A stretch of DNA of 64,000 bases from Bradyrhizobium erythrophlei (GTDB taxonomy: Bacteria > Pseudomonadota > Alphaproteobacteria > Rhizobiales > Xanthobacteraceae). The DNA is taken from NCBI RefSeq assembly GCF_900142985.1, contig NZ_LT670849.1:6216501-6280500 (forward strand). Reading direction: 5' to 3'. The notes under the pieces are model-generated. The model was not told the origin of the DNA, made no database searches, and saw only the letters and a list, made by a program, of their open reading frames with translations. The position numbers and the translations under genes are program-made. Of this stretch, positions 1 through 16,440 are shown one piece after another (position 1 is the first letter of the stretch; each line of letters begins with the position of its first letter).

Positions 1-3554
<3,554 letters not shown>

Positions 3555-3582
3555 GCCGCTCAGTACCCCGCAAGACTACGGA

Positions 3583-3608
3583 AAGACCGGCGAAAGCCGG
3601 TCTTTTTG
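3583..3608 (+). terminator. Rho-independent terminator after rpoC
   Basis: A perfect 10-bp stem (3583-3592 with 3597-3606) closed by a GAAA tetraloop and running into a T tract ending at 3608. It closes the rpoB-rpoC transcription unit. Confidence 0.9.
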
Positions 3609-3750
3609 CTATTTTCTGGCTATTCTGCTTCACTTAAGAGGGTTCGTTCATCTTTCCTTCAGGGAAAAAAGCGCTTGATCTCAAGTAACTTAGTTCGGCG
3701 CCTGGGGAGGGCAGCCGACGACGGCGGGGGCCGGAAACTACCGGAAACAT

Positions 3751-5805
3751 ATGTTGGATCTAGCAATTGTAGGCGGTGGGCCTGGCGGCCTGATGAGCGC
3801 GTGGTACCTGAAGAAGAAGCTGGGGGACCTTTGCCGCGTCACGATCTTCGAGGCGTCCGATCGACTGGGAGGCAAGGTCCTCACCGGCCGGTTCGATTCC
3901 GCGCCTGCGATCTATGAAGCAGGCGTAGCCGAAATCTACGACTACTCGATGACGGGCCCCGATCCGCTGCGCGAACTGATCCAGCATTTCGGCCTGCAAA
4001 CGATCCCGATGGATGCCGAGCAGGTGCAACTCGACGGTGAGCTGCTTCACGACGTCGCAGGCATGCGCCGCAAATACGGGGCCAAGACCGCGGACGCGAT
4101 CGAGGCGTTCCGCAAGCGTTGCGCCAAGATGGTGTCGCCGAACGAGTATTACGAAGGCATCGGCGCCCACGACAACGAGCATCCCTGGGCCTACATCACC
4201 GCCGAAGAGCTGCTCGACCGCGAGGTCGACGATCCCACTGCCAGGCGCTTCTTCAAGACGATGGCGCGCTCGGACATCGCGACCGAGAACCACAACACCA
4301 ACGGCCTCAACGCGCTGAAGAACTACGTGATGGATATCGATGGCTATATCGGCCTCTATTCGATCCAGAACGGCAACGACCAGTTGATCGAATGCCTGCA
4401 GTCAGAAGTCGATGCCGACATCCAACTCAATCATCGCGTCCTCAAGGTCGGCAAGACCGACGGCGGCCGCTACCGCCTCAAGATGATGAACGGCAAAGGA
4501 CCGGAGAGCCGGGATTTCGATCTCGTGCTGATGTGCCTGCCGCATTCCTGGCTCGCCACCATGGGCTGGGATGGCGAGGCGTTGCGCCAATCGATGGTCA
4601 AGCACGTCTCATATTTTGACCGCCCGGCGCATTACCTGCGCGTCTCGATCCTGTTCGACGAGCCGTTCTGGGGCGACAAGATCCCGGGTGCATGGTTCAT
4701 GTCGGAGGCCTTTGGCGGCTGCTGCGTCTACAACGAAGGCGCGCGCCACAATGTCGGCCGTCACGGCGTCCTCAACTGGCTGATCGCCGGTTCAGATGCG
4801 CTTGCTTTCGCCAACCTGGACGATCAGGCGCTGATCGATGCCGCGCTGAAGTCGCTGCCGGCTTCGCTTGGCGACGCGCGTGCGCATTTCGTCGAGGGCA
4901 AGACGCATCGCTGGCTGTCGTCGGTCAACGCGCTTCCGGGCGGTCTTCCGGCGCGCGACGTCATGACCAACCATCGGCCGGACCCCAAGCAGCATCCCGG
5001 CCTGGTGGTGGTCGGCGATTACCTGTTCGATTCGACGCTGAACGGCCTGCTCGATTCCTCGGACGCTGCGACCGACATCATCCTGACCGAAATGATGCGG
5101 TTGCGCCGCGAGCGCGGTACAAACGGCCATCCGCCGTCCGACAAGATCGATCGCGGCTACTTCGAGAACTATCGCGGGCTTGGGCCGTATCGCGAGGTCT
5201 GGAGCCGCTTTACCGATCCGGCCTATCTGAGCGACCTGATCAAGATCGTCTGGAACAGGGCCAAGGGTTACAAGCTCCTGATTGCAGGATCGGCCAGCGG
5301 CGAGCTCGTCGGCGCGCTGCGGGCGCGCGGCATCGACGCCTGGGGCGTCGAGAACAACCGCGCCATTCACACCAAGACGCCGAAGGAGCTGAAAAAGTTC
5401 AACCAGCTCGGATCGATCACCGATCTGCCGTTCAAGCCCGGTGAGTTCGATTTCGTGTTCGAGACCAGCCTTTGTCACGTTGCCGAAAACCGCGTGGTGA
5501 AAGCCATCCGCGAACTCAACCGCGTTGCCAAAACCGGTGTGATTTTCGGCTCGGTGACCTCGGACATGCCGGCTGCCCTGATCGATCGTTATGATCTGTT
5601 GCGGGGTGTGAAGAAGCTCGGCACGTGGTGGGAGTGGTCGGAGTTGTTCTTCAGCAACGGTTTCGATCTTTCGATGCATCGCCGCGACTGCACCGATGCG
5701 CTGTGGGCGGCGACGCTTGCCGCCAACAAGGGGCCCGGCGAGTGGTACGCCGATTCCGAATCCTTGCGTTATTCGTTCTTCGACAAGATCGAAGAGGACG
5801 ACTAA
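3751..5805 (+). CDS. FAD-dependent amine-oxidase-like oxidoreductase fused to a methyltransferase-like domain
   Basis: 684 residues. The N-terminal part (about 1-440) is a flavin oxidoreductase of the protoporphyrinogen oxidase/phytoene desaturase/amine oxidase class: a GGGPGG dinucleotide loop at residues 8-13, the ribose-binding acidic residue and arginine in FEASDRLGGKV, and a C-terminal GDYLFDSTLNGLLDSS stretch that resembles the FAD-contacting end of such enzymes. The C-terminal part (about 460-684) looks like a class I SAM methyltransferase: LLIAGSASGELV near 509-520, an acidic residue in GVENN, and FDFVFETSLCHV near 566. The glycine loop is not the canonical GxGxG, so methylation activity is uncertain. 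The substrate is unknown. It stands alone between rpoC and an ABC exporter. The ATG at 3751 starts directly at the FAD motif. Confidence 0.75.
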   Translation: MLDLAIVGGGPGGLMSAWYLKKKLGDLCRVTIFEASDRLGGKVLTGRFDSAPAIYEAGVAEIYDYSMTGPDPLRELIQHFGLQTIPMDAEQVQLDGELLHDVAGMRRKYGAKTADAIEAFRKRCAKMVSPNEYYEGIGAHDNEHPWAYITAEELLDREVDDPTARRFFKTMARSDIATENHNTNGLNALKNYVMDIDGYIGLYSIQNGNDQLIECLQSEVDADIQLNHRVLKVGKTDGGRYRLKMMNGKGPESRDFDLVLMCLPHSWLATMGWDGEALRQSMVKHVSYFDRPAHYLRVSILFDEPFWGDKIPGAWFMSEAFGGCCVYNEGARHNVGRHGVLNWLIAGSDALAFANLDDQALIDAALKSLPASLGDARAHFVEGKTHRWLSSVNALPGGLPARDVMTNHRPDPKQHPGLVVVGDYLFDSTLNGLLDSSDAATDIILTEMMRLRRERGTNGHPPSDKIDRGYFENYRGLGPYREVWSRFTDPAYLSDLIKIVWNRAKGYKLLIAGSASGELVGALRARGIDAWGVENNRAIHTKTPKELKKFNQLGSITDLPFKPGEFDFVFETSLCHVAENRVVKAIRELNRVAKTGVIFGSVTSDMPAALIDRYDLLRGVKKLGTWWEWSELFFSNGFDLSMHRRDCTDALWAATLAANKGPGEWYADSESLRYSFFDKIEEDD

Positions 5806-5942
5806 TTGCAGCGGAGCCGCAGTGTTTGCACCGCAAGCGGAAAGTGGACGCCGACGGTAAGGTTACTTGCACCAAAATTTTTGCTGAACGCAATCTGATC
5901 GCATAGGATGGAGGGGTCACGTTCTCCTCTTCCTTTGCGGTC

Positions 5943-7955
5943 ATGCCTGGCCGTGCAGCTTCGGTTGGTTTCATGGTTTCCAGGCCTTCCTCTCCGGGTG
6001 ATCCTGTCGCAGCGTCCGCGGATGCTGCCGATCCCTTGGCGGCCGAGAAGAAACTGGCCGCCAGCCTCGACGCAAAGCTGCCGCCGGACGATGAGGAAGA
6101 GGACGACGAGGAAAGCGAGCTTGAGCTCGATGACGATGACGACGAGGAACTCGCCGTCTATACCGCCCGTGAAGCGGCCGGCGCGCTGGCGACGATCTAC
6201 GCTTTCGTCAAACCCTACCTTGGCAATTACAAGAAGCTGATTGCGTTTGTCGGTCTCGGCGTTCTGGTCGAGACGCTGTTCAACGTGATCATGCCGCTGA
6301 GCCTGAAATTCCTGATCGACGACGCGCTCGGCGAGGAAGACTTCGAAGCGCTGATCCGGATTCTTTCGGTGCTGGCGGTGGCCGGCATCATCACCTCGAT
6401 CGTCGCGATCTGGTACGAGCGATGGGACGCCCGGCTTGGAGCCGCGGTGCTCTCCGACGTGCGGACGCGGCTGTTCGACCACCTTCAGAATCTGCCGGTG
6501 GCGTTTTTCCAGCGTACCAAGCGCGGCGAGATCCTGTCGCGGTTTTCGGTCGACATGGCCGCCTTTGAGGGATCGGTCAAAGGTTTTTCCAGCTACGCCG
6601 CACTGCCGTTCCTGGAATTGATCGCGGGCATCATCCTGATGCTGTTCCTGAACTGGCAGTTGGCTGCGATCTCGCTTCTGGTGTTTCCGATCACGCTGAT
6701 CGGCCCGCGTATCATCACGCCGAAAGCGGTGCAGGCCAATTACGAGCAGAAACTCAACGAAGCCTCGCTGCTCGGCATGGTGCAGGAAAACATCGCGACA
6801 CAAGCGGTGGTCAAGGCCTTCATGCTCCAGCGCAAGACGCTCGGCTGGTTCACGCTACGCAACGACGAGGCGCGGCGGAAAATTGCGTCTGCCGCGTTTC
6901 TGTCGACCATGGTCGAGCGCACCGTGACGGTCTCGGTCCTGCTGCTGCACCTCGTGGTGCTCGCGATTGGCGCCTATCTCGCCACCAAGGGCCAGATCAC
7001 CGTGGGAACGTTCGTCACCTTCGAGAGTGCATTCTGGGAGGTGTCCTACAACATTGCCCACGTCATGCACTTCATTCCAGTGTCGATCTCGTCGGCCGCC
7101 GCCGTGCGGCATATCCAGGAATTGCTGGACGAGCCGACCCGCGGCGCCGATCGTCCCGGCGCGCCCGACTTGCCGCGCATCAGCCACGACATCTCGTTCG
7201 AGCGCGTGACCTTTCAGTATGACGGCAGCGAGACACCAGTTCTCGATGGGCTTAGCCTCAAGCTCGATGTCGGCAAGACCATCGCTATTGTCGGGCCGAG
7301 CGGCTCGGGCAAGAGCACGCTGCTCAACCTGATCCTGCGGCTATACGTGCCGGACGAGGGACGGGTCACGATCGATGGCGTCGATATCCGCAAAGTGACG
7401 CGCGAGTCCTTGCGCCAGAGTATGGCGGTGGTGTTCCAGGAGAACATGCTCTTCAACATGTCGATCCGCGAGAACATCCGGCTCGGCAAGGAAGGGGCCA
7501 CCGACAAGGAAGTGGAGGAGGCGGCGCGCAAGGCCGAGATCCACCGTTACATCATGAGCCTGCCGCAGAAATACGACACACAGGTTGGCGAGCGTGGCGA
7601 TACGCTATCGGGCGGCCAGCGCCAGCGCGTTGCGATCGCGCGGGCGATCGTGCGCGACCCCTCGATCCTGCTTCTGGACGAGGCGACGTCGGCGCTCGAC
7701 CAGACCACGGAAGCGGCCATCAACAAGACCCTGATGAAGCTCGCCCGGGGGCGGACCATGCTGTTTTCGACCCATCGGCTGACCTCGGTGGTCGATATGG
7801 ACGAAATCATCGTGATTTCCGGCGGCAAGGCGATCGAGCGAGGCACCCACAACGAGCTGTCGGCGAAAGGCGGGATGTACCGTCAACTCTGGGACGACCA
7901 GAGCCTCAAGCAGCATCAGGCCGCGGATGACGACGACGAGGAGGACGACGACTGA
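5943..7955 (+). CDS. ABC transporter, fused permease/ATPase (MsbA/HlyB-like exporter)
   Basis: 670 residues, one half-transporter presumably acting as a homodimer in the inner membrane. The six-helix exporter domain spans about 80-380 and is followed by the nucleotide-binding domain with Walker A GPSGSGKST (about 450), signature LSGGQRQRVAIARA (about 556), Walker B ILLLDEATSALD and the H-loop STHRLTS. Unusual are a strongly acidic cytosolic N-terminal tail (runs of Asp/Glu at about 40-68) and an acidic C-terminus ending in an Asp/Glu run. An in-frame ATG at 5973 is an alternative start. The substrate cannot be read from sequence; the upstream flavoenzyme fusion is on the same strand 137 bp away, so the two could be co-transcribed. 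Confidence 0.85.
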   Translation: MPGRAASVGFMVSRPSSPGDPVAASADAADPLAAEKKLAASLDAKLPPDDEEEDDEESELELDDDDDEELAVYTAREAAGALATIYAFVKPYLGNYKKLIAFVGLGVLVETLFNVIMPLSLKFLIDDALGEEDFEALIRILSVLAVAGIITSIVAIWYERWDARLGAAVLSDVRTRLFDHLQNLPVAFFQRTKRGEILSRFSVDMAAFEGSVKGFSSYAALPFLELIAGIILMLFLNWQLAAISLLVFPITLIGPRIITPKAVQANYEQKLNEASLLGMVQENIATQAVVKAFMLQRKTLGWFTLRNDEARRKIASAAFLSTMVERTVTVSVLLLHLVVLAIGAYLATKGQITVGTFVTFESAFWEVSYNIAHVMHFIPVSISSAAAVRHIQELLDEPTRGADRPGAPDLPRISHDISFERVTFQYDGSETPVLDGLSLKLDVGKTIAIVGPSGSGKSTLLNLILRLYVPDEGRVTIDGVDIRKVTRESLRQSMAVVFQENMLFNMSIRENIRLGKEGATDKEVEEAARKAEIHRYIMSLPQKYDTQVGERGDTLSGGQRQRVAIARAIVRDPSILLLDEATSALDQTTEAAINKTLMKLARGRTMLFSTHRLTSVVDMDEIIVISGGKAIERGTHNELSAKGGMYRQLWDDQSLKQHQAADDDDEEDDD

Positions 7956-7972
7956 CCCGCCCAGGCTGCTAG

Positions 7973-8000
7973 GATTGTGGTTGAGCTACAGCACAATCTT
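7973..8000 (+). terminator. Weak candidate terminator after the ABC exporter gene
   Basis: A 7-bp inverted repeat (7973-7979 with 7992-7998), 12-base loop, followed by only a short T run. Its position 17 bp after the stop codon suits a terminator, but it is weak. Confidence 0.3.
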
Positions 8001-8161
8001 TAGATGCTGATTTGCCATTTAATATCCGGGTAAAAATCACTCGGCGGCGCCCTCCGCGGCTGGCGAGGTGCTTCCAGCAGTGTCAGCGACGAGGGGGCCG
8101 GCGCGCGATTTCCGTCTATGGCAGAAGCGCTTCTTCAGCACATCTCACCTGACGTTTCGCC

Positions 8162-8190
8162 TTGACTTGGCCGTCTCGCACCGATAGAAC
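8162..8190 (+). promoter_or_regulatory. Candidate sigma-70 promoter of the str operon
   Basis: TTGACT at 8162-8167 and TAGAAC at 8185-8190 are separated by exactly 17 bp, close to the alphaproteobacterial housekeeping consensus. It lies in the long gene-free stretch 7956-8602 and would give an untranslated leader of about 400 bases before rpsL. Confidence 0.6.
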
Positions 8191-8528
8191 CCGCGCACTC
8201 AACGACAGGCGGTGAGCTTCGCTTGCGTCGGAACGGACCACCCCCTCGGCCCTCTTGTTTTAAAGGGTTCGGGACGGGCACCAACCTCGACGAATGTCGC
8301 TCAAACGCTGTCGAATATAGCTAGGCAATGCCGTATCGACCTCAATTTTCGCGGGCACATCCCTGCGGAATTGATCGGGTACATGACCTCAGGCGAAGCT
8401 TGTTCGGCTGACTTCCGAATCGAAGCGTAGCTTGCGGTCCTCTGTGGTGTCGAAGCGCTTTCTGCTCAGGGATGAGCGGTTGGCGCGATTTCGCTTTGCG
8501 CGGATGTTTTCTGCGCAAGGTGCAGGGT

Positions 8529-8578
8529 GGGACTTCTGCAAGTCCCGAACGAATTTCTCGAAACCGTTCTCGGTTTCG
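8529..8578 (+). promoter_or_regulatory. Two consecutive hairpins in the rpsL leader
   Basis: Hairpin 1 pairs 8529-8535 with 8540-8546 (7 bp, four-base loop); hairpin 2 pairs 8559-8566 with 8571-8578 (8 bp, four-base loop). Both stems are perfect and end 24 bp before the rpsL ATG. Neither has a T tract, so they look like RNA leader elements rather than terminators. The rest of 7956-8602 shows no convincing gene. Confidence 0.45.
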
Positions 8579-8602
8579 TGCGAACTGAAGGGTGAAGGCT
8601 AC

Positions 8603-8974
8603 ATGCCGACGATCAACCAACTGATCGCAAGTCCGCGCGTCGTCCAGAAGTCGCGCAAAAAGGTGCCCGCGTTGCAGCAGTCGCCGCAGAAGCGGGGCGT
8701 CTGCACGCGCGTCTACACCACGACGCCGAAGAAGCCGAACTCGGCGCTGCGCAAGGTCGCCAAGGTGCGCCTGACCAACGGCTTCGAGGTCATCGGCTAC
8801 ATCCCGGGCGAAGGCCATAACCTTCAGGAACACTCCGTGGTCATGATCCGCGGCGGCCGCGTCAAGGACTTGCCCGGCGTGCGCTACCACATTCTCCGCG
8901 GCGTCCTCGATACGCAGGGCGTCAAGAACCGTAAGCAGCGCCGTTCGAAGTACGGCGCAAAGCGTCCGAAGTAA
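8603..8974 (+). CDS. rpsL: 30S ribosomal protein S12
   Basis: 123 residues, the usual S12 length. S12 sits at the decoding centre and controls accuracy. The conserved loops [16 protein letters not shown] and [13 protein letters not shown] are present with the lysines whose change gives streptomycin resistance in other bacteria, so the sequence is of the wild-type form. The open frame extends upstream to 8432, but homology begins at MPTINQL and a GAAGGGTGAAGG ribosome binding site precedes 8603, which decides the start. First gene of the str operon. Confidence 0.98.
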   Translation: MPTINQLIASPRVVQKSRKKVPALQQSPQKRGVCTRVYTTTPKKPNSALRKVAKVRLTNGFEVIGYIPGEGHNLQEHSVVMIRGGRVKDLPGVRYHILRGVLDTQGVKNRKQRRSKYGAKRPK

Positions 8975-8989
8975 TCGGGAACAGATTAG

Positions 8990-9460
<471 letters not shown>

Positions 9461-9493
9461 CGGCGAAACGTCAGGACCCCAAAGGAACAACCC

Positions 9494-11566
<2,073 letters not shown>

Positions 11567-11605
11567 TTGTCGTTGGCGGCAGCTAACGATTGAACGGAGA
11601 GTCAA

Positions 11606-12796
<1,191 letters not shown>

Positions 12797-12811
12797 GAAG
12801 CGAATAGGGAA

Positions 12812-12858
12812 TGGCGAGTAGCGAGTGGGTTGATCCATTCGCTGTTCGCTACTCGCCA
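12812..12858. repeat. Intercistronic palindrome between tuf and rpsJ
   Basis: A perfect 13-bp inverted repeat (12812-12824 with 12846-12858), each arm built from tandem variants of a GCGAGTA/GCGAATA unit, with a 21-base loop. It fills most of the 84-bp tuf-rpsJ gap. There is no T tract. I recall similar GCGAATAGCGAGTGG-type repeats from intergenic sites of Bradyrhizobium relatives; that is memory, not a search. Confidence 0.65.
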
Positions 12859-12880
12859 CTCACTAAGAAAGATAACGGCA

Positions 12881-13189
12881 ATGAACGGCCAGAATATCCG
12901 CATCCGCCTCAAGGCGTTCGACCATCGAATCCTCGATACGTCGACGCGTGAGATCGTGAATACGGCAAAACGGACCGGCGCCCAGGTTCGCGGACCCATT
13001 CCGCTGCCGACGCGACTGGAGAAGTTCACCGTCAACCGTTCGCCGCATGTCGACAAGAAGAGCCGCGAGCAATTCGAGATGCGCACGCACAAGCGCCTTC
13101 TCGACATCGTCGATCCGACACCGCAGACCGTGGACGCGCTGATGAAGCTCGATCTGGCGGCCGGCGTCGACGTCGAAATCAAGCTCTAA
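12881..13189 (+). CDS. rpsJ: 30S ribosomal protein S10
   Basis: 102 residues, full length. Component of the 30S head; in enteric bacteria the same protein (NusE) also joins antitermination complexes. It begins [19 protein letters not shown] and has the conserved [26 protein letters not shown]. The frame is open upstream to 12830, but that part lies in the palindrome and is not protein-like; the ATG at 12881 is chosen by homology. First gene of the S10 operon. Confidence 0.97.
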   Translation: MNGQNIRIRLKAFDHRILDTSTREIVNTAKRTGAQVRGPIPLPTRLEKFTVNRSPHVDKKSREQFEMRTHKRLLDIVDPTPQTVDALMKLDLAAGVDVEIKL

Positions 13190-13243
13190 CCCTTTAAGCC
13201 CGTCCGCAACGTTTGGCGGACAGAAAGAACAGGAAGCACGCCG

Positions 13244-13978
13244 ATGCGCTCCGGAGTGATCGCACAAAAGGTCGGGATGACGCGGGTCTTTACAGAGGCC
13301 GGCGAGCATATCCCTGTGACCGTGCTCAAGCTCGGTAATTGCCAGGTGCTCGGTCACCGCACGACCGAGAAGAACGGTTATGTCGCGCTTCAGCTCGGTT
13401 CGGGCGAACGCAAGACCGTCTACATGCCGAAGGCAGAACGCGGCCAGTTCGCGGTCGCCAAGGTCGAACCCAAGCGCAAGCTCGCCGAATTCCGCGTGTC
13501 GGAAGATGCGCTGATCCCGGTTGGCGCCGAGATCCAGGCCGATCATTTCGTAGTCGGCCAGTTCGTCGACGTTACCGGCACCTCGGTCGGTAAGGGCTTT
13601 GCCGGCGGCATGAAGCGCTGGAATTTCGGCGGTCTGCGCGCCACCCACGGCGTGTCGGTCTCGCACCGTTCGATCGGTTCGACCGGTGGCCGTCAGGACC
13701 CCGGCAAGACCTGGAAGAACAAGAAAATGCCCGGCCACATGGGCGTCGATCGCATCACCACGCTCAACCTTCGCGTCGTCCAGACCGATGTCGAGCGCGG
13801 CCTGATCCTGGTCGAGGGCGCCGTTCCTGGCTCCAAGGGCGGATGGATCTCGGTGCGCGACGCCGTCAAGAAGCCGCTTCCGAAGGAAGCTCCGAAGCCC
13901 GGCAAGTTCAAGGTCGCAGGCGGCGAGCAGGCTGCCGAAGCGCCGGCCCAAGAAACTGCCCAGGCGGAGGGCGCGTGA
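13244..13978 (+). CDS. rplC: 50S ribosomal protein L3
   Basis: 244 residues. Early 23S rRNA binder near the peptidyl transferase centre. It starts [20 protein letters not shown] and has the conserved [23 protein letters not shown] loop region. The C-terminal tail (about 225-244, Ala/Glu/Gln-rich) extends past the core, a common alphaproteobacterial feature. The stop codon overlaps the rplD start by one base (TGATG), which suggests translational coupling. Confidence 0.97.
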   Translation: MRSGVIAQKVGMTRVFTEAGEHIPVTVLKLGNCQVLGHRTTEKNGYVALQLGSGERKTVYMPKAERGQFAVAKVEPKRKLAEFRVSEDALIPVGAEIQADHFVVGQFVDVTGTSVGKGFAGGMKRWNFGGLRATHGVSVSHRSIGSTGGRQDPGKTWKNKKMPGHMGVDRITTLNLRVVQTDVERGLILVEGAVPGSKGGWISVRDAVKKPLPKEAPKPGKFKVAGGEQAAEAPAQETAQAEGA

Positions 13979-14598
13979 TGGAACTGAAAGTAACAACGCT
14001 TGAAGGCAAAGCGGCCGGTTCGGTGCAGCTTTCCGACGGGATCTTCGGTCTCGAGCCGCGCAAGGACATCATCCAGCGCTGCGTGCAGTGGCAGCTCAAC
14101 AAGCGCCAGGCCGGTACGCACAAGGCCAAGGGCCGCGCCGAAATCTGGCGCACCGGCAAGAAGATGTACAAGCAGAAGGGCACCGGCGGCGCCCGTCACG
14201 GCTCGGCCCGCGTGCCGCAGTTCCGCGGCGGTGGCCGTGCGTTCGGTCCCGTGGTGCGCTCGCACGCCACCGATCTGCCCAAGAAGGTCCGTGCGCTCGC
14301 GCTTCGCCACGCGCTCTCGGCCAAGGCCAAGGACGGCAGCCTGATCGTCATTGACAAGGCCGCGCTCGAAGCCGCCAAGACCAAGGCGCTGGTTGGACAC
14401 TTCTCCAGCCTCGGCTTGACCAGCGCGCTGATCATCGACGGCGCCGAGCTCCATGCCGGCTTCTCGACCGCCGCGCGCAACATTCCCAATATCGACGTGC
14501 TGCCGATCCAGGGCATCAACGTCTACGACATTCTCCGCCGCGAGAAGCTGGTGCTGACCAAGGCGGCGCTCGATGCGTTGGAGGCGCGCTTCAAATGA
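13978..14598 (+). CDS. rplD: 50S ribosomal protein L4
   Basis: 206 residues. Binds 23S rRNA and lines the exit tunnel with an extended loop, here [19 protein letters not shown]. In E. coli L4 is also the autogenous repressor of the S10 operon; no equivalent leader was identified here. The longer open frame upstream is inside rplC; the ATG at 13978 overlapping the rplC stop is the start. The end overlaps rplW by four bases (ATGA). Confidence 0.97.
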   Translation: MELKVTTLEGKAAGSVQLSDGIFGLEPRKDIIQRCVQWQLNKRQAGTHKAKGRAEIWRTGKKMYKQKGTGGARHGSARVPQFRGGGRAFGPVVRSHATDLPKKVRALALRHALSAKAKDGSLIVIDKAALEAAKTKALVGHFSSLGLTSALIIDGAELHAGFSTAARNIPNIDVLPIQGINVYDILRREKLVLTKAALDALEARFK

Positions 14599-14894
14599 AG
14601 ACTATCGATCCGCGCTTCTACGACGTCATCGTCGCTCCCGTCGTCACCGAAAAGGCGACGATGGCCTCCGAGCACAACAAGGTGGTGTTCAAGGTCGCGA
14701 GCAAGGCTACCAAGCCCCAGATCAAGGAAGCCGTCGAAAAGCTGTTCGACGTCAAGGTCAAGAGCGTCAACACGCTGGTCCGCAAGGGCAAGACCAAGAC
14801 CTTTCGCGGCAGTTTCGGTTCGCAGTCGGATGTGAAGCGGGCGGTCGTGACCCTTGAAGAGGGCCACCGCATCGACGTCACCACCGGACTATAA
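14595..14894 (+). CDS. rplW: 50S ribosomal protein L23
   Basis: 99 residues. It sits at the tunnel exit and is a docking site for trigger factor and SRP. Conserved: [19 protein letters not shown] and the [10 protein letters not shown] loop. Starts in a four-base ATGA overlap with rplD and lies 12 bp before rplB. Confidence 0.97.
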   Translation: MKTIDPRFYDVIVAPVVTEKATMASEHNKVVFKVASKATKPQIKEAVEKLFDVKVKSVNTLVRKGKTKTFRGSFGSQSDVKRAVVTLEEGHRIDVTTGL

Positions 14895-14906
14895 GGCGGC
14901 ACAGTC

Positions 14907-15740
14907 ATGGCACTTAAAACATTCAATCCAACGACGCCGGGCCAGCGCCAGCTGGTGATGGTCGATCGTTCGACCCTCTACAAGGGCAAGCCGGTCAAGA
15001 CGCTGACCGAGGGCAAGCACTCCTCGGGCGGCCGCAACGCGACCGGCCGCATCACGGTGCGCTTCCGCGGCGGCGGCCACAAGCAGGCCTACCGCGTCGT
15101 CGACTTCAAGCGCACCAAGGTCGATATGCCCGCCACCGTCGAGCGGCTGGAATACGATCCGAACCGCACCGCCTTCATTGCGCTGGTGAAGTATACCGAC
15201 GGCACCCAGGCCTACATCCTGGCGCCGCAGCGGCTCGCCGTTGGCGACACCGTCGTCGCCGGCAACTACGTCGACGTGAAACCGGGCAATGTCATGCCGC
15301 TCGGCAACATGCCGGTCGGCACCATCGTCCACAATGTCGAACTGAAGATCGGCAAGGGCGGCCAGCTCGCACGCTCGGCCGGCACCTACGCCCAGGTCGT
15401 CGGCCGCGACCAGGACTACGTGATCGTTCGCCTGAACTCCGGCGAACAGCGCCTGGTTCACGGCCGCTGCACCGCCACCATCGGCGCGGTGTCGAACCCC
15501 GACCACATGAACATCTCGATCGGCAAGGCCGGCCGTAATCGCTGGCTTGGCCGCAAACCGCATAACCGCGGTGTTTCGATGAACCCGATCGATCACCCGC
15601 ACGGCGGCGGCGAAGGCCGCACCTCGGGCGGCCGCCACCCGGTCACTCCGTGGGGCAAGCCGACCAAGGGCAAGAAGACGCGGTCGAACAAGTCGACCAA
15701 CCGATTCATTCTCATTAGCCGCCACAAGCGGAAGAAGTAA
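14907..15740 (+). CDS. rplB: 50S ribosomal protein L2
   Basis: 277 residues, full length. Needed for subunit association and peptidyl transferase assembly. The conserved [20 protein letters not shown] segment carries the histidine implicated in activity. It ends in the usual basic tail (ISRHKRKK). The start [17 protein letters not shown] matches the family. Confidence 0.98.
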   Translation: MALKTFNPTTPGQRQLVMVDRSTLYKGKPVKTLTEGKHSSGGRNATGRITVRFRGGGHKQAYRVVDFKRTKVDMPATVERLEYDPNRTAFIALVKYTDGTQAYILAPQRLAVGDTVVAGNYVDVKPGNVMPLGNMPVGTIVHNVELKIGKGGQLARSAGTYAQVVGRDQDYVIVRLNSGEQRLVHGRCTATIGAVSNPDHMNISIGKAGRNRWLGRKPHNRGVSMNPIDHPHGGGEGRTSGGRHPVTPWGKPTKGKKTRSNKSTNRFILISRHKRKK

Positions 15741-15753
15741 GGAACGCCGGACA

Positions 15754-16032
15754 ATGGTTCGTTCAGTCTGGAAAGGCCCGTTTGTTGAGGGATCGCTGCT
15801 CAAGAAGGCAGACGCCGCACGTGCGTCAGGCCGTCATGACGTGATCAAGATCTGGAGCCGTCGCTCGACCATCCTGCCGCAGTTCGTCGGCCTGGTGTTC
15901 GGCGTCTACAACGGCCAGAAGCACGTGCCGGTCTCGGTGAACGAGGAAATGGTCGGTCACAAGTTCGGCGAGTTCTCGCCGACGCGGACCTTCCACGGCC
16001 ATTCGGGCGACAAGAAAGCCAAGAAGGCTTGA
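15754..16032 (+). CDS. rpsS: 30S ribosomal protein S19
   Basis: 92 residues, standard length. Forms a head complex with S13 near the A and P sites. Recognised by [20 protein letters not shown] and the conserved [16 protein letters not shown] and [15 protein letters not shown] stretches. 13 bp after rplB and 10 bp before rplV. Confidence 0.97.
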   Translation: MVRSVWKGPFVEGSLLKKADAARASGRHDVIKIWSRRSTILPQFVGLVFGVYNGQKHVPVSVNEEMVGHKFGEFSPTRTFHGHSGDKKAKKA

Positions 16033-16042
16033 GGATTAAGCG

Positions 16043-16423
16043 ATGAGCAAACCAAAGCGCGAACGGAGCCTCGCCGATAACGAGGCCAAGGCGGTCGCCA
16101 GGATGCTGCGGGTCAGCCCGCAGAAGCTCAATCTTGTTGCGCAGTTGATTCGCGGCAGGAAGGCATCGGCGGCGCTTGCGGACCTGCAGTTCTCGCGCAA
16201 GCGGATCGCGGTCGACGTCAAGAAGTGCCTGGAATCGGCAATCGCCAACGCCGAAAACAACCATGACCTCGAGGTCGACGATCTCGTCGTCGCCGAGGCG
16301 CATGTCGGCAACGGCATCGTGATGAAGCGTTTTGCCCCGCGCGGCCGTGGCCGTTCGGGTCGGGTTTTCAAACCGTTCTCGCAACTGACGATCGTGGTTC
16401 GTCAGGTCGAGGCGAGCGCTTAA
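16043..16423 (+). CDS. rplV: 50S ribosomal protein L22
   Basis: 126 residues. Binds all six 23S domains; its beta hairpin reaches into the exit tunnel (here [18 protein letters not shown], the site of macrolide-resistance changes in other species, with no visible deletion). [19 protein letters not shown] is typical. The C-terminus ends in VRQVEASA. Confidence 0.96.
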   Translation: MSKPKRERSLADNEAKAVARMLRVSPQKLNLVAQLIRGRKASAALADLQFSRKRIAVDVKKCLESAIANAENNHDLEVDDLVVAEAHVGNGIVMKRFAPRGRGRSGRVFKPFSQLTIVVRQVEASA

Positions 16424-16440
16424 GGGCGCGGGAGAATACG

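Noticed and set aside
8212..8430. 72-codon frame in the str operon leader
   Set aside because: GTG start without ribosome binding site, no signal or family, and it overlaps the promoter-proximal leader. Treated as non-coding.
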